From NCBI GenBank assembly GCA_002420305.1, contig DIHT01000152.1, forward strand, positions 28,871 through 85,030: 56,160 nt of DNA, read 5' to 3'. Shown here in pieces: positions 1 through 8,016 of this stretch. Under the pieces are notes generated by a model. The model was not told the DNA's origin and ran no database searches. It saw nothing but the letters and a program-made list of their open reading frames with translations. The stretch is from Akkermansiaceae bacterium UBA5689 (GTDB lineage: Bacteria; Verrucomicrobiota; Verrucomicrobiia; Verrucomicrobiales; Akkermansiaceae). The position numbers and the translations under genes are program-made. The number at the start of each line of letters is the position of its first letter. Position 1 is the first letter of the stretch.

Positions 1-1497
1 ATCTTTCCCCTCGAGTCGACGCAGGTAACGCATCATCTCGGTCTCACTGTGGTAAATGTTGAAGACTTCGTTTTCGAGAAATGAAGAACTTCGCACCAGA
101 TGCTCGGGCACCCCTTGCTCTTCACCACTCTCCATCGCTACCCCGAGACAGCCGAGAACATCTTCAACCTCCCTCAGGGTCACCGTTTCGTCCAGAGTGA
201 TTCCCACCTGGCCGGCACTTACCAGACGAAGATTGTAACCTTTACTCGCGGCAGCCTCAACAAACTCTCCAGCTTGTTCCCCAAGCTCTACGGTAAGGGT
301 GTCGAAAAACCCACTGCCAGAGAGGTTGAAACCTGACTGTTTTAGTGAACGCTCCATCTGCCCAGTCAAGGAATAGATCCGGGAGGCTATTTTTCGTAAC
401 CCGTCAGGCCCATGATACACCGCGTACATCGAAGCCATTACGGCAAGCAGGACCTGCGCAGTGCAGATGTTGGACGTCGCCTTATCACGCCGAATGTGCT
501 GCTCACGGGTCTGAAGCGCAAGGCGGTAAGCCGGCTTACCTGCATGATCCACGGAAACCCCTACTAACCGGCCTGGCAACTTTCTCTTCAGCCGATCCTT
601 GCATGCTATGTAAGCAGCATGAGGACCTCCAAACCCCAGCGGCACTCCAAAACGTTGCGTCGATCCGACGCATAAGTCGGCGCCGAAGGCGCCAGGCTCC
701 TTTAAGATCGTCAGCGCCAGAGGATCTGCTGCCACCACCAAAACTCCTCCTGCTGCATGCACTCTCTCCGCTAACCCTTCGTAATCGGAGATCGATCCCA
801 ACGTATCGGGATACTGGACAAGTGCCCCTGCAAAGACCCCTTCGCCTGCGGGAAATTCCTGCCACTTTCCAATCACAAGCTCAACTCCAAGAGCTTCAGA
901 GCGGGTTCGAAGAATATCGAGAGTTTGAGGGTGACAATTGCAATCGGCAAAAAAGCTCTTTGATCTGGGGCTGACGGCCATCGCCATCGCCATTGCTTCT
1001 GCCGCTGCGGTGCCTTCATCAAGTAGGGAGGCATTTGCGACATCCATCCCCGTCAGATCCACAACCATACTCTGAAAGTTGAGCAATGCCTCCAACCTAC
1101 CCTGTGCAATTTCAGCCTGATAGGGAGTATAGGCCGTATACCATCCGGGGTTCTCGAGAACGTTGCGCTGGATTACGGAAGGAGTTTTTGTTCCATGGTA
1201 TCCTTGGCCGATCAGCGAGCGTCGCACTTCATTCCGCGACATGACCTCTTTCAACTCTTCGAGGGCTTCGCTTTCACCAAGCGGAACCTCAAGGTCAAGC
1301 TCCTTGCCGAGGCGAATGGGCTGAGGCACAGCCTCCTCAATCAGGGCCTCTAAGGTATCGCAGCCCAGATCACGAAGCATGTCCACACAGTGCTGCCCAG
1401 ACGGCCCTATGTGGCGTTCGGGGAAACCGGGAGGGATAGTCACTCTGGAACTCTCTGGCACCGGGGGCCCGCTGGGAAGAGCAACAGGAATTTCCAT
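1..1497 (-). CDS. gcvP: Glycine dehydrogenase (decarboxylating), P-protein, N-terminal part, cut by window edge
   Basis: P-protein of the glycine cleavage system: a PLP enzyme that decarboxylates glycine and passes the aminomethyl group to the lipoyl arm of GcvH. The frame is open on the minus strand from an ATG at 1497 to the window edge (499 codons). It shows the family N-terminal signatures: PERHIGPS near the start, then GYHGTKTPSVIQRNVLENPGW, TAYTPYQAEIAQGR and LLDEGTAAAEAM. The PLP-binding lysine of a full-length (about 950 residue) P-protein lies in the C-terminal half, outside the window. It could instead be the first subunit of a split enzyme (gcvPA), because the end is not visible. 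It starts 4 bases after gcvH, in a gcvT-gcvH-gcvP operon. Confidence 0.95.
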   Translation of the reverse strand, partial: MEIPVALPSGPPVPESSRVTIPPGFPERHIGPSGQHCVDMLRDLGCDTLEALIEEAVPQPIRLGKELDLEVPLGESEALEELKEVMSRNEVRRSLIGQGYHGTKTPSVIQRNVLENPGWYTAYTPYQAEIAQGRLEALLNFQSMVVDLTGMDVANASLLDEGTAAAEAMAMAMAVSPRSKSFFADCNCHPQTLDILRTRSEALGVELVIGKWQEFPAGEGVFAGALVQYPDTLGSISDYEGLAERVHAAGGVLVVAADPLALTILKEPGAFGADLCVGSTQRFGVPLGFGGPHAAYIACKDRLKRKLPGRLVGVSVDHAGKPAYRLALQTREQHIRRDKATSNICTAQVLLAVMASMYAVYHGPDGLRKIASRIYSLTGQMERSLKQSGFNLSGSGFFDTLTVELGEQAGEFVEAAASKGYNLRLVSAGQVGITLDETVTLREVEDVLGCLGVAMESGEEQGVPEHLVRSSSFLENEVFNIYHSETEMMRYLRRLEGKD

Positions 1498-1501
1498 GCC
1501 C

Positions 1502-1879
1502 TCAACTGATCAGATCTTCGTATGCTGTGGCATCAAGGAGATCATCGAGATCCCCCGCATCTTCCAAGCGGATCTTGAAAATCCAACCTTCCTCGTACGG
1601 GCTGCTGTTAATCACCGAGGGATCACCCTCTAACTCCGTATTGATCGCCGTGATCTCACCTCCAAGCGGCGAGTAGATTGGACTCGCCGCCTTGACCGAT
1701 TCTACGGTGCCAACTTCATCTCCGCTACCCACGGCCTGTCCAACCGATGGCAGCTCGACGAAAACGACATCGCTCAATTCTTCCTGAGCGTGATCCGTGA
1801 TACCAACCGTGGCGAGATCACCTTCGATGCTCACCCATTCATGATCCGATGTGTAATGAAGATTGTCGGGGATGTTCAT
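1502..1879 (-). CDS. gcvH: Glycine cleavage system H protein (lipoyl carrier)
   Basis: This 125-residue protein carries the lipoyl arm that moves the aminomethyl intermediate from P-protein to T-protein. The sequence has the DHEWV start typical of GcvH and the lipoylation motif VESVKAASPIYSP, with the modified lysine at about residue 63. Length is normal for the family. The gene starts 28 bases after the end of gcvT and stops 4 bases before gcvP, so the three genes are very probably cotranscribed. Confidence 0.97.
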   Translation of the reverse strand: MNIPDNLHYTSDHEWVSIEGDLATVGITDHAQEELSDVVFVELPSVGQAVGSGDEVGTVESVKAASPIYSPLGGEITAINTELEGDPSVINSSPYEEGWIFKIRLEDAGDLDDLLDATAYEDLIS

Positions 1880-1907
1880 TGCGTCTGCTGGTAGTATACC
1901 TAGCGCC

Positions 1908-2996
1908 TTAAGCCTTCTTGTAAAAAGGCTTTTTCGATACTTCTGCAGGAATCATCCGTCCCCGCACCTCGACGGACACCGCAGTTCCTACCTGCGCGAT
2001 GTCACAGGGCAGATACGCCATACCGATCCCAACCCCGACCGAGGGCGAGAGCGTCCCACTGGTTAATCGCCCCAGCTCCTGCCCATCTGGGGCAAACACC
2101 TTGCAGCCGGGGCGGATTGGCGGCCCCGATTCGAGACATATCAACGGGGTCAGAACCTCCGACAAACCCTCAGATTTCTGGGCGAGAAGCACTTCCCTTC
2201 CGACAAAATCCTCCTTCTCCAAGTCCACGAAAAAGCCAAGCCCACTCTCCAGAGGAGTTCGCTCCGAGCTTAGGTCCGACCCGTTCAGAGGATAACACAT
2301 TTCAAGACGAAGCGTATCTCTCGCCCCGAGGCCACAGGCCCGCGCCCCATCTTCAAGGGCCCTGCGAAACCAGTAGCTCCCCGCCCCAGCTCTGCAAAAG
2401 AGCTCGAATCCGTCCTCCCCTGTATACCCGGTCCGACAAACGGTGAGGCGATGACCCTCAATCTCGAAGCTATCCACTTCATTTCTCCTTGGGAGGGTCC
2501 GACCACCCATAATTCGGGAATAGACCTCCGCCACTAATGGCCCCTGCACGGCCATGCCAGCCATCTCCGCACTCTGGTCCGTAAGGTCTATCTCTTCCTC
2601 AGTCTTGTTCGCCCTCATCCACGCGAATGCTTCCGCAACCCGCGCCGCATTCACCACCAGCAGAAAACTACTCTCCTCGAGGCGGTAGAGAATGAGATCA
2701 TCAATCACTCCTCCCTCCTCATTCAGCAGAAAGGTATATTGAGCCTCTCCGTCGGAAAGCTTCTCCACGTTGTTCGTGAGCATTCGGTTCAACCATTCAG
2801 AAGATCCCGGCCCCTCTACGTGCAGATGCCCCATATGGGATATATCGAAAATCCCTGTACCCTGTCGCACTGATTGATGCTCTTCCAGAATAGATCCGTA
2901 TCGGATCGGCATCTCCCAGCCCGCAAAGCCTACCAGCTTGGCTCCCAGCTCAAGATGCACCTCGCGCAGCGGCGTCTCTTTCAGTTCCCGGCTCAC
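1908..2996 (-). CDS. gcvT: Glycine cleavage system T protein, aminomethyltransferase
   Basis: T-protein releases ammonia from the aminomethyl-lipoyl H-protein and transfers the one-carbon unit to tetrahydrofolate. The start region reads LKETPLREVHLELGAKLVGFAGWEMP, typical of GcvT, followed by FDISHMGHL and a C-terminal barrel domain. The frame is open upstream to 3134, but that extension has no family similarity. A GTG at 2996, just before the LKETPL segment, gives 362 residues, close to the 364 of E. coli GcvT, so I chose it. No glycine riboswitch is apparent upstream. The rhomboid-like gene diverges from it. Confidence 0.93.
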   Translation of the reverse strand: MSRELKETPLREVHLELGAKLVGFAGWEMPIRYGSILEEHQSVRQGTGIFDISHMGHLHVEGPGSSEWLNRMLTNNVEKLSDGEAQYTFLLNEEGGVIDDLILYRLEESSFLLVVNAARVAEAFAWMRANKTEEEIDLTDQSAEMAGMAVQGPLVAEVYSRIMGGRTLPRRNEVDSFEIEGHRLTVCRTGYTGEDGFELFCRAGAGSYWFRRALEDGARACGLGARDTLRLEMCYPLNGSDLSSERTPLESGLGFFVDLEKEDFVGREVLLAQKSEGLSEVLTPLICLESGPPIRPGCKVFAPDGQELGRLTSGTLSPSVGVGIGMAYLPCDIAQVGTAVSVEVRGRMIPAEVSKKPFYKKA

Positions 2997-3060
2997 CCCC
3001 GGGATGCTGTGAGGCCGGATCGGGCTTGTCAATGAGCGCTTCCCGCCCTTTCTTCCTCCT

Positions 3061-3846
3061 GTGCCCCTCTTTAACTCGCTGGAGCCGAAAATCAGGTGGA
3101 TGGCCTTTCCCGGGCTCATCAGGGCAATTGGCATTATTCATGTCTTTGTTTTCTTGCTTCTGGTGTTCCTGCCCTCATCCGGGGGTTCCTTTGTCTTTAA
3201 TTATCAGGCAATTGTATCTGGAGAATACTGGCGTGTGATTTCATTTGCTGCCCTGCCCCCTGTTCTCCCCGGCCGCTCGCCTGTCATGTCCGCCCTGTTT
3301 ATGTTCATCGCCATGAGAATCACCTTTATGATGGGCGACGGCCTCGAAGAAGCGTGGGGAGAGTTGAAAGCCTCGATCTACGTCTACTCCGTCCTCGCAT
3401 GCATGATTCTCGCTCAATTCCTCAGCAAAAGCGCATTTGGGGAAGGAGGAGTGACCCTTTACCTACAATTATTCTTGGTTTTTGCGACCTTATACCCTCG
3501 CGTGGAATTCCACTTGTTCTTCATCCTCCCAATCAAGGTTTGGGTTCTTGGAGCGATTGGAGGAGGGATGCTGCTCATAACCGCGTTCCAGTCTCCCGGG
3601 GCTGCTCTCCAGACCTTGCTGCCTGCCCTCCCTTATCTGTTCTGGGCGTCCCCTCGTCTGTTTAAATGGTATGTGACCCGTGGTCAGACCGTGGCACGGA
3701 GGGCTAAATTTCAGCAAGGTGTCCTGCCAGAAGGCCAAGCGTTTCACCACTGTGCCAAGTGTGGCGCCACAGATTCTTCTCATCCTGAACGGGAGTTCCG
3801 AGTTACCGAAGAAGATCAAGAGCTTTGCAGTAAATGCCTGGATTGA
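3061..3846 (+). CDS. Rhomboid-like membrane protein with C-terminal zinc ribbon, probably not proteolytic
   Basis: A 261-residue polytopic membrane protein. Several hydrophobic segments occupy about residues 17-200, including a GEYWRVISFAALPP segment that resembles the first loop of rhomboids. The C-terminal tail carries a CAKCG...CSKC zinc-ribbon-like motif (about residues 230-260). The rhomboid GxSG serine motif is replaced by GEGG and no catalytic histidine is evident, so protease activity is unlikely. The GTG start is preferred because the LEPKIRWMAFPGLIR segment resembles the N-terminus of this family in PVC bacteria; ATG at 3100, just after AGGTGG, is the alternative. The function is unknown. 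selA follows after 30 bases. Confidence 0.75.
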   Translation: MPLFNSLEPKIRWMAFPGLIRAIGIIHVFVFLLLVFLPSSGGSFVFNYQAIVSGEYWRVISFAALPPVLPGRSPVMSALFMFIAMRITFMMGDGLEEAWGELKASIYVYSVLACMILAQFLSKSAFGEGGVTLYLQLFLVFATLYPRVEFHLFFILPIKVWVLGAIGGGMLLITAFQSPGAALQTLLPALPYLFWASPRLFKWYVTRGQTVARRAKFQQGVLPEGQAFHHCAKCGATDSSHPEREFRVTEEDQELCSKCLD

Positions 3847-3876
3847 TTACTCTGGGACCCTCTCCCTTTTTGTGCC

Positions 3877-5247
3877 ATGCCCGACTTCAGTCAACTGCCC
3901 TCCGTAGAGACGCTAGCCAAGCGCCTCACGGGGGAGAGCAATCTTCCTCGCCCTCTCGTCACGGGCTTTGTCAAACGCCGTCTAGCTGAATGGCGCCTAC
4001 GGCTCGCCGAAGGAGAAGTTGCCGATAAAGCTTCCATCGAGCAGGAAATCCAAAGTGTCCTTCAGGATTTTGCTTCTTCGAGGCTCCAGCCTGTCATCAA
4101 CGCCACAGGAGTGATCATTCATACCAACCTCGGTCGGTCTCCCCTCGGCCAACGTGCATCTGAAGCCTTAAGCGAGATCGCCACGGGATACTCCAACCTC
4201 GAATTCAACCTCCTGGACGGGAAACGGGGAAAGCGGGCGGGCTACCTCGAAACCGCACTTGCCGTCCTCTTGGAGACCGAGGCTGCTACCGCGGTCAATA
4301 ATTGCGCCGCGGCCCTCGTCCTCACGCTGCGCACTCTGATCTCCTCTGAAAAGAACGAGGTGATAGTGAGCCGAGGGGAACTGGTAGAAATTGGGGGTGG
4401 ATTCCGTATCCCTGAGGTTCTCGAGACTTCCGGGGCGAAACTGGTTGAGGTGGGAGCCACTAACAAAACCCATCTCAAGGATTATGCCGATGCCATCAGT
4501 GACCGCACGGCCCTGATCCTCAAGGTGCACCGGTCCAATTTTTACCTCGAAGGATTCACTGATGAGCCCGACGTCACTGAGATTTCATCCCTTGCCCACG
4601 ATCACGGCATTCCCCTTGTGGAGGACCTTGGATCGGGAGCGGTCATGCACACTGATCAGCTCGCGCCCATCGATCATGAACCAACCCCGCAAGACGCCCT
4701 CCGCAATGGCATCGATCTTGTGATATTCTCAGGGGACAAGCTTCTTGGCGGGCCCCAGGCAGGAGTCATCGCTGGAAATGCAGACTTGGTAGGCCGTATC
4801 AAGTCTGAGCCTTTCTTCCGGGCGGTCCGCTGTGACAAGCTCATCCTTACAGTACTGCAGGAGTGCATCGACGACTACCTCGCGTGCAAGGGAGACACAA
4901 GGCCCCGTCTTCCCGTCCTCGATTTCCTTTCCACGCCCGTGCAAGACCTTCGTGTTCGTGCGGAGAAGATCTCCTCTCAACTGAAGGACCTCACGCCCCG
5001 AATTACCATCGTGGAAGCTCTCTCGCGAACCGGAGGAGGCACCATGCCTCGTGCGGAAATTCCATCCATCGCCCTGCAGATCGAATCAGATGGAATGTCT
5101 CCCACAAAACTCGCTCACAGCCTGAGGCGTGCCAATCCCGCCGTTGTCGGTTATGTCAGTGATGACTCCTTTCTCCTCAACCTGCGCACGGTCTTCCCAT
5201 CGCAGGATCAAAGCATCGTCAACGTTCTCCTTGAGGTTCTGCAATGA
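3877..5247 (+). CDS. selA: L-seryl-tRNA(Sec) selenium transferase (selenocysteine synthase)
   Basis: SelA is a PLP enzyme that converts seryl-tRNA(Sec) to selenocysteyl-tRNA(Sec) using selenophosphate. The 456-residue protein has the N-terminal helical region, then VINATGVIIHTNLGRSPL, RGELVEIGGGFRIPEV, LVEDLGSG and the PLP-lysine motif FSGDKLLGGPQAG (lysine at codon 288, near K295 in E. coli). Length is normal and no key residue is missing. selB, selD and tRNA-Sec (selC) are not in the window. A small lipoprotein gene overlaps its stop by 4 bases (ATGA), suggesting translational coupling. The presence of selA supports reading the in-frame TGA at 55694 as selenocysteine. Confidence 0.96.
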   Translation: MPDFSQLPSVETLAKRLTGESNLPRPLVTGFVKRRLAEWRLRLAEGEVADKASIEQEIQSVLQDFASSRLQPVINATGVIIHTNLGRSPLGQRASEALSEIATGYSNLEFNLLDGKRGKRAGYLETALAVLLETEAATAVNNCAAALVLTLRTLISSEKNEVIVSRGELVEIGGGFRIPEVLETSGAKLVEVGATNKTHLKDYADAISDRTALILKVHRSNFYLEGFTDEPDVTEISSLAHDHGIPLVEDLGSGAVMHTDQLAPIDHEPTPQDALRNGIDLVIFSGDKLLGGPQAGVIAGNADLVGRIKSEPFFRAVRCDKLILTVLQECIDDYLACKGDTRPRLPVLDFLSTPVQDLRVRAEKISSQLKDLTPRITIVEALSRTGGGTMPRAEIPSIALQIESDGMSPTKLAHSLRRANPAVVGYVSDDSFLLNLRTVFPSQDQSIVNVLLEVLQ

Positions 5248-5894
5248 GGGCGGTCCGTCTCATTGGGGTGCTCGGACTGATTTTTCTTTCCTCCTGTGGG
5301 GAGTCACTGAACAAGCAACGAGCGGAAATCCGCTTGTCTTTCTCTAATTTTAGTCAGGCGTTTTACGCGCGAAGAGGCGAGGAGGCTCTCCTCTATGTCA
5401 GCCATAGAACGTTCGACTACTATGACCGGCTCCTTCCCCACCTTCTTACTGCAGATGAAAAGCGCTTGAGTGACCTCCCTCCCTTCGCCCTCTTCGCCTG
5501 TCTCTCTCTTCGTCACAAATATAGCCCGGAGGAACTGAATACGGCAACCAGCCGAATGATTGTCCGGGAGGCCTTCGACTCCATGACCTTTCCGGGCGGA
5601 GCACCTCACTTCCTGGATATCGGAGAGATTCTTATCAGGAAACCTGGCGAGGAAGCCGCCGCTACTGTCTTTCTCGCTCCGGGTGAGAAACATGATGAGG
5701 CCCTCGTCTCTTTTATCCGGGAAGACGGAAGGTGGAAAGTGGACCTGACATCTGTATTCGAAGTGCTCTCAACCCGGCTGGAGCCCTATTTGAAGGACCC
5801 AACGGCTAGCAGGGCCGAAAGGGCCCTTCATTACCTTCAGATCCATGAAAACCACCAGATTGGAGGCGAAATCCTCCAACCACAGAGGCGATAA
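5244..5894 (+). CDS. Small lipoprotein of unknown function, coupled to selA
   Basis: A 216-residue predicted lipoprotein. It has a short basic N-terminus, a hydrophobic stretch and a lipobox LSSC with the lipidated cysteine at about residue 18. The rest is mixed polar sequence without a family I recognise; a central FSNFSQAFYARRGEEALLYV stretch and a late REDGRWKVDL stretch recall DUF-type lipoproteins or NTF2-like folds, but this is only an impression. The start ATG overlaps the selA stop, so the two are probably cotranscribed. A link to selenium metabolism is suggested only by position. Confidence 0.8.
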   Translation: MRAVRLIGVLGLIFLSSCGESLNKQRAEIRLSFSNFSQAFYARRGEEALLYVSHRTFDYYDRLLPHLLTADEKRLSDLPPFALFACLSLRHKYSPEELNTATSRMIVREAFDSMTFPGGAPHFLDIGEILIRKPGEEAAATVFLAPGEKHDEALVSFIREDGRWKVDLTSVFEVLSTRLEPYLKDPTASRAERALHYLQIHENHQIGGEILQPQRR

Positions 5895-6017
5895 AGGCCC
5901 CTCATGGCGCTTTCCTGATAAGCCTTTGAAGCCTGACGGGGGGCAATCTCTTTTAAATCTGCAAAAAACCGTAAAATCCCTTGAAATCCCACTGTCGGCG
6001 GATAGCCTCCGCGCCCC

Positions 6018-6227
6018 ATGGCTCGCGCTGCAGGAAAAGCCAAAACCCGGAAAGCCGTCGCTAAACGTTTTAAAGTGACCGGTTCCGGCAAAATATTGCG
6101 GCGGAAACAAGGTAAGCGCCACATTCTTCAGAAAAAGAATCGTAAGCGTAAGCGGAACCTCGGTAAAGCTGCACTTGTCTCCGAAGCAGATCTCAAGAAC
6201 GTAAGGGCGAACCTGCCTTTCTCTTGA
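6018..6227 (+). CDS. rpmI: 50S ribosomal protein L35
   Basis: A 69-residue, very basic ribosomal protein. The KTRKAVAKRFKVTGSGKILRR and GKRHIL signatures are diagnostic for L35, and the length is normal. In many bacteria infC precedes rpmI; here the upstream gene is an unrelated lipoprotein and no infC is visible. rplT follows after a 141-base spacer that can fold into hairpins. Confidence 0.97.
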   Translation: MARAAGKAKTRKAVAKRFKVTGSGKILRRKQGKRHILQKKNRKRKRNLGKAALVSEADLKNVRANLPFS

Positions 6228-6368
6228 GAAGCGCTTCTCTCTCGCTGCCATGGGACATAGACGCCATCCGGGCGTTGCCTCTTACACAGCCTTCCCGCCC
6301 ATGCGGGATACGAGCGAATGAGACTGTGGGAGGACTACTAAAACAGTTCGCTTCAGAAAGAAAAAGAA
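6228..6368 (+). promoter_or_regulatory. Structured spacer between rpmI and rplT, possible L20 autoregulatory region
   Basis: The 141-base spacer holds three possible RNA hairpins. GAGAA-GCGC-UUCUC overlaps the rpmI stop. UCCCGC-CCAU-GCGGGA lies at 6293-6308. A longer interrupted helix pairs ACUGU (6323-6327) with ACAGU (6343-6347) and GCGA (6314-6317) with UCGC (6348-6351). A GGGAGG sits in the loop of the last one, too far from the rplT ATG to be its ordinary ribosome binding site. L20 represses its own operon through structured RNA in several bacteria, so a regulatory role is plausible, but no match to a known L20 leader class was established. Confidence 0.3.
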
Positions 6369-6737
6369 ATGCCACGCGCAACCAATGGTCCAGCCAGTCG
6401 TAAACGACGTAAAAGAGTCCTGCTTCGTGCGAAAGGATTCCGGGGCTTCCGGTCGAAGCTCTACCGTTACGCCAAGGATGCTGTCTATAAGGCTCAGCAA
6501 CACGAGTATTACGACCGCAAAAAGCGAAAAAGCCAATTCCGGCGTCTCTGGATTCAGCGTATCAGCGCTGCGGTCCGCGAACGTGGGCTGACCTATTCCC
6601 GATTTATGGAGGGCCTCAACGCTGCAAGCGTCGAGGTCGACCGAAAGATCCTTGCTGACCTCTCGGTGAATGACCCTGCTGCGTTCGATGCCATCTTTGA
6701 CAAGGCCAAGACGGCCCTGGAAGGCAAAGCAGCCTGA
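6369..6737 (+). CDS. rplT: 50S ribosomal protein L20
   Basis: A 122-residue basic ribosomal protein that binds 23S rRNA and is needed early in large-subunit assembly. The RKRRKRVLLRAKGFRG N-terminus and the RRLWIQRISAAVRERGLTYS segment are diagnostic for L20. The length is normal. It lies between rpmI and the pheS-pheT pair, an arrangement common in bacteria. Confidence 0.97.
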   Translation: MPRATNGPASRKRRKRVLLRAKGFRGFRSKLYRYAKDAVYKAQQHEYYDRKKRKSQFRRLWIQRISAAVRERGLTYSRFMEGLNAASVEVDRKILADLSVNDPAAFDAIFDKAKTALEGKAA

Positions 6738-6767
6738 GCCCCGATCTGAAAGCTGCAGTTTCCTACA

Positions 6768-6790
6768 GGGTCGCCACGCGCGACCCTTTA
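6768..6790 (+). terminator. Candidate intrinsic terminator after rplT
   Basis: An inverted repeat GGGTCGC (6768-6774), loop CACGC, GCGACCC (6780-6786) is followed by TTTACTGTTTA. The 7-base GC-rich stem lies 31 bases after the rplT stop. The T-tract is short and interrupted, so this may be a partial terminator or attenuator before pheS. Confidence 0.5.
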
Positions 6791-6934
6791 CTGTTTACGG
6801 CATAAGGTTCCACTTCGACCGAAAACCCGGATCTCCTAGACCACCAGAACCATGCCTTTCCACCCCAGTCATGAATCTGTTGTGAGAAGCCGGTGATATC
6901 TGACTGAGAAAAACCCTTTCCCGTATTCGTCCCG

Positions 6935-7951
6935 ATGAAAGAAGAGATCGCCAATATCCAAACTGACGCCCTTTCGGCGATTGAGACCGCAGCAGGTGAG
7001 CAGGAACTCGAGGAGGTCCGCATTGCGTTTCTGGGGAAAAAAGGCCGTTTGACCGCGGCCTCAGCAGGGATGAAAGATCTGTCCAAGGAGGATAAGCCCG
7101 TAATTGGACAGTTACTAAACACCACTCGAGCTGCCATCACTGATGCCCTCGACACCAAGGCCAGAGCAATCCAGGACCATGCCGATGCTGCCTCTGTGGA
7201 AGGCATCGACCTTTCTCTCCCTGGACTGCCTCTTCATCCCGGTAATCTCCACCCTCTCACCCTCGTAAAAGATCGAGCCATCAACATTCTCAGAAGACTT
7301 GGTTTTTCGCTGGCCGAGGGGCCTGAGATCGAAACGGAGTTTCACTGCTTCGATGCGCTAAATACTCCCCCTGAGCATCCAGCCCGAAACGAAAAGGACA
7401 CCTTCTACTTCGACAGTGGAAAACTGCTACGCACACACACATCCACAGTTCAGGTTCGCACCATGGAGGATGAGGTCCCTCCGGTCCGGGTCATCGCTCC
7501 CGGATCATGCTATCGACGTGACGAGGTCGACAAGACACACCTTCCTGCCTTCAATCAACTGGAAGGACTTTATGTCGACCACGACGTCCAGATTGGCGAT
7601 CTCAAGGGAACGCTGGAATTCTTTTATCGGGCTATGTTCGGCGAGCAAACTCAGGTTCGATTCCGTCCTCATTTTTTCCCCTTCACTGAGCCCAGTTTTG
7701 AAATCGACGCCCTGCTTAAGCTCAAGGGCGAAGAGCCAAGGTGGATTGAAGTTGCTGGCTGTGGAATGGTCGATCCAGCAGTCTTCGAAGAAATATGCAA
7801 GGCGCGAGGTGACCGCTTCTACGACCCTGACAAGGTGACTGGCTATGCATTCGGTATGGGCCTCGACCGCCTCGCCATGATTCAGTGGGGAATCAAGGAT
7901 ATCCGTCTTCTGATCGAGAACGATGCACGGTTCCTCTCTCAATTCGCCTGA
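6935..7951 (+). CDS. pheS: Phenylalanine-tRNA ligase alpha subunit
   Basis: Catalytic subunit of the alpha2-beta2 enzyme that charges tRNA-Phe. The 338-residue protein has an N-terminal coiled-coil region (about residues 1-85) with the FLGKKGRLTAA motif. The class II core follows, with HPARNEKDTFYF, RTHTSTVQVR, FNQLEGLYVD, FRPHFFPFTEPS (motif 2 region) and the C-terminal motif 3 GMGLDRLAMI. Length is normal. pheT follows after 65 bases. Confidence 0.97.
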   Translation: MKEEIANIQTDALSAIETAAGEQELEEVRIAFLGKKGRLTAASAGMKDLSKEDKPVIGQLLNTTRAAITDALDTKARAIQDHADAASVEGIDLSLPGLPLHPGNLHPLTLVKDRAINILRRLGFSLAEGPEIETEFHCFDALNTPPEHPARNEKDTFYFDSGKLLRTHTSTVQVRTMEDEVPPVRVIAPGSCYRRDEVDKTHLPAFNQLEGLYVDHDVQIGDLKGTLEFFYRAMFGEQTQVRFRPHFFPFTEPSFEIDALLKLKGEEPRWIEVAGCGMVDPAVFEEICKARGDRFYDPDKVTGYAFGMGLDRLAMIQWGIKDIRLLIENDARFLSQFA

Positions 7952-8016
7952 GCCCATTCTGACCGGGTAGAACATAGATCACTCGCCACGTCGCTAACTC
8001 TTCAGACCTCAAAGAA

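Noticed and set aside
345..974. Plus-strand open frame of 209 codons
   Set aside because: It lies opposite gcvP, whose minus-strand frame is open over the whole 1-1497 region and has clear family motifs.
2997..3060. Possible glycine riboswitch before gcvT
   Set aside because: No glycine-aptamer core sequences or paired aptamer layout could be seen in this short region.
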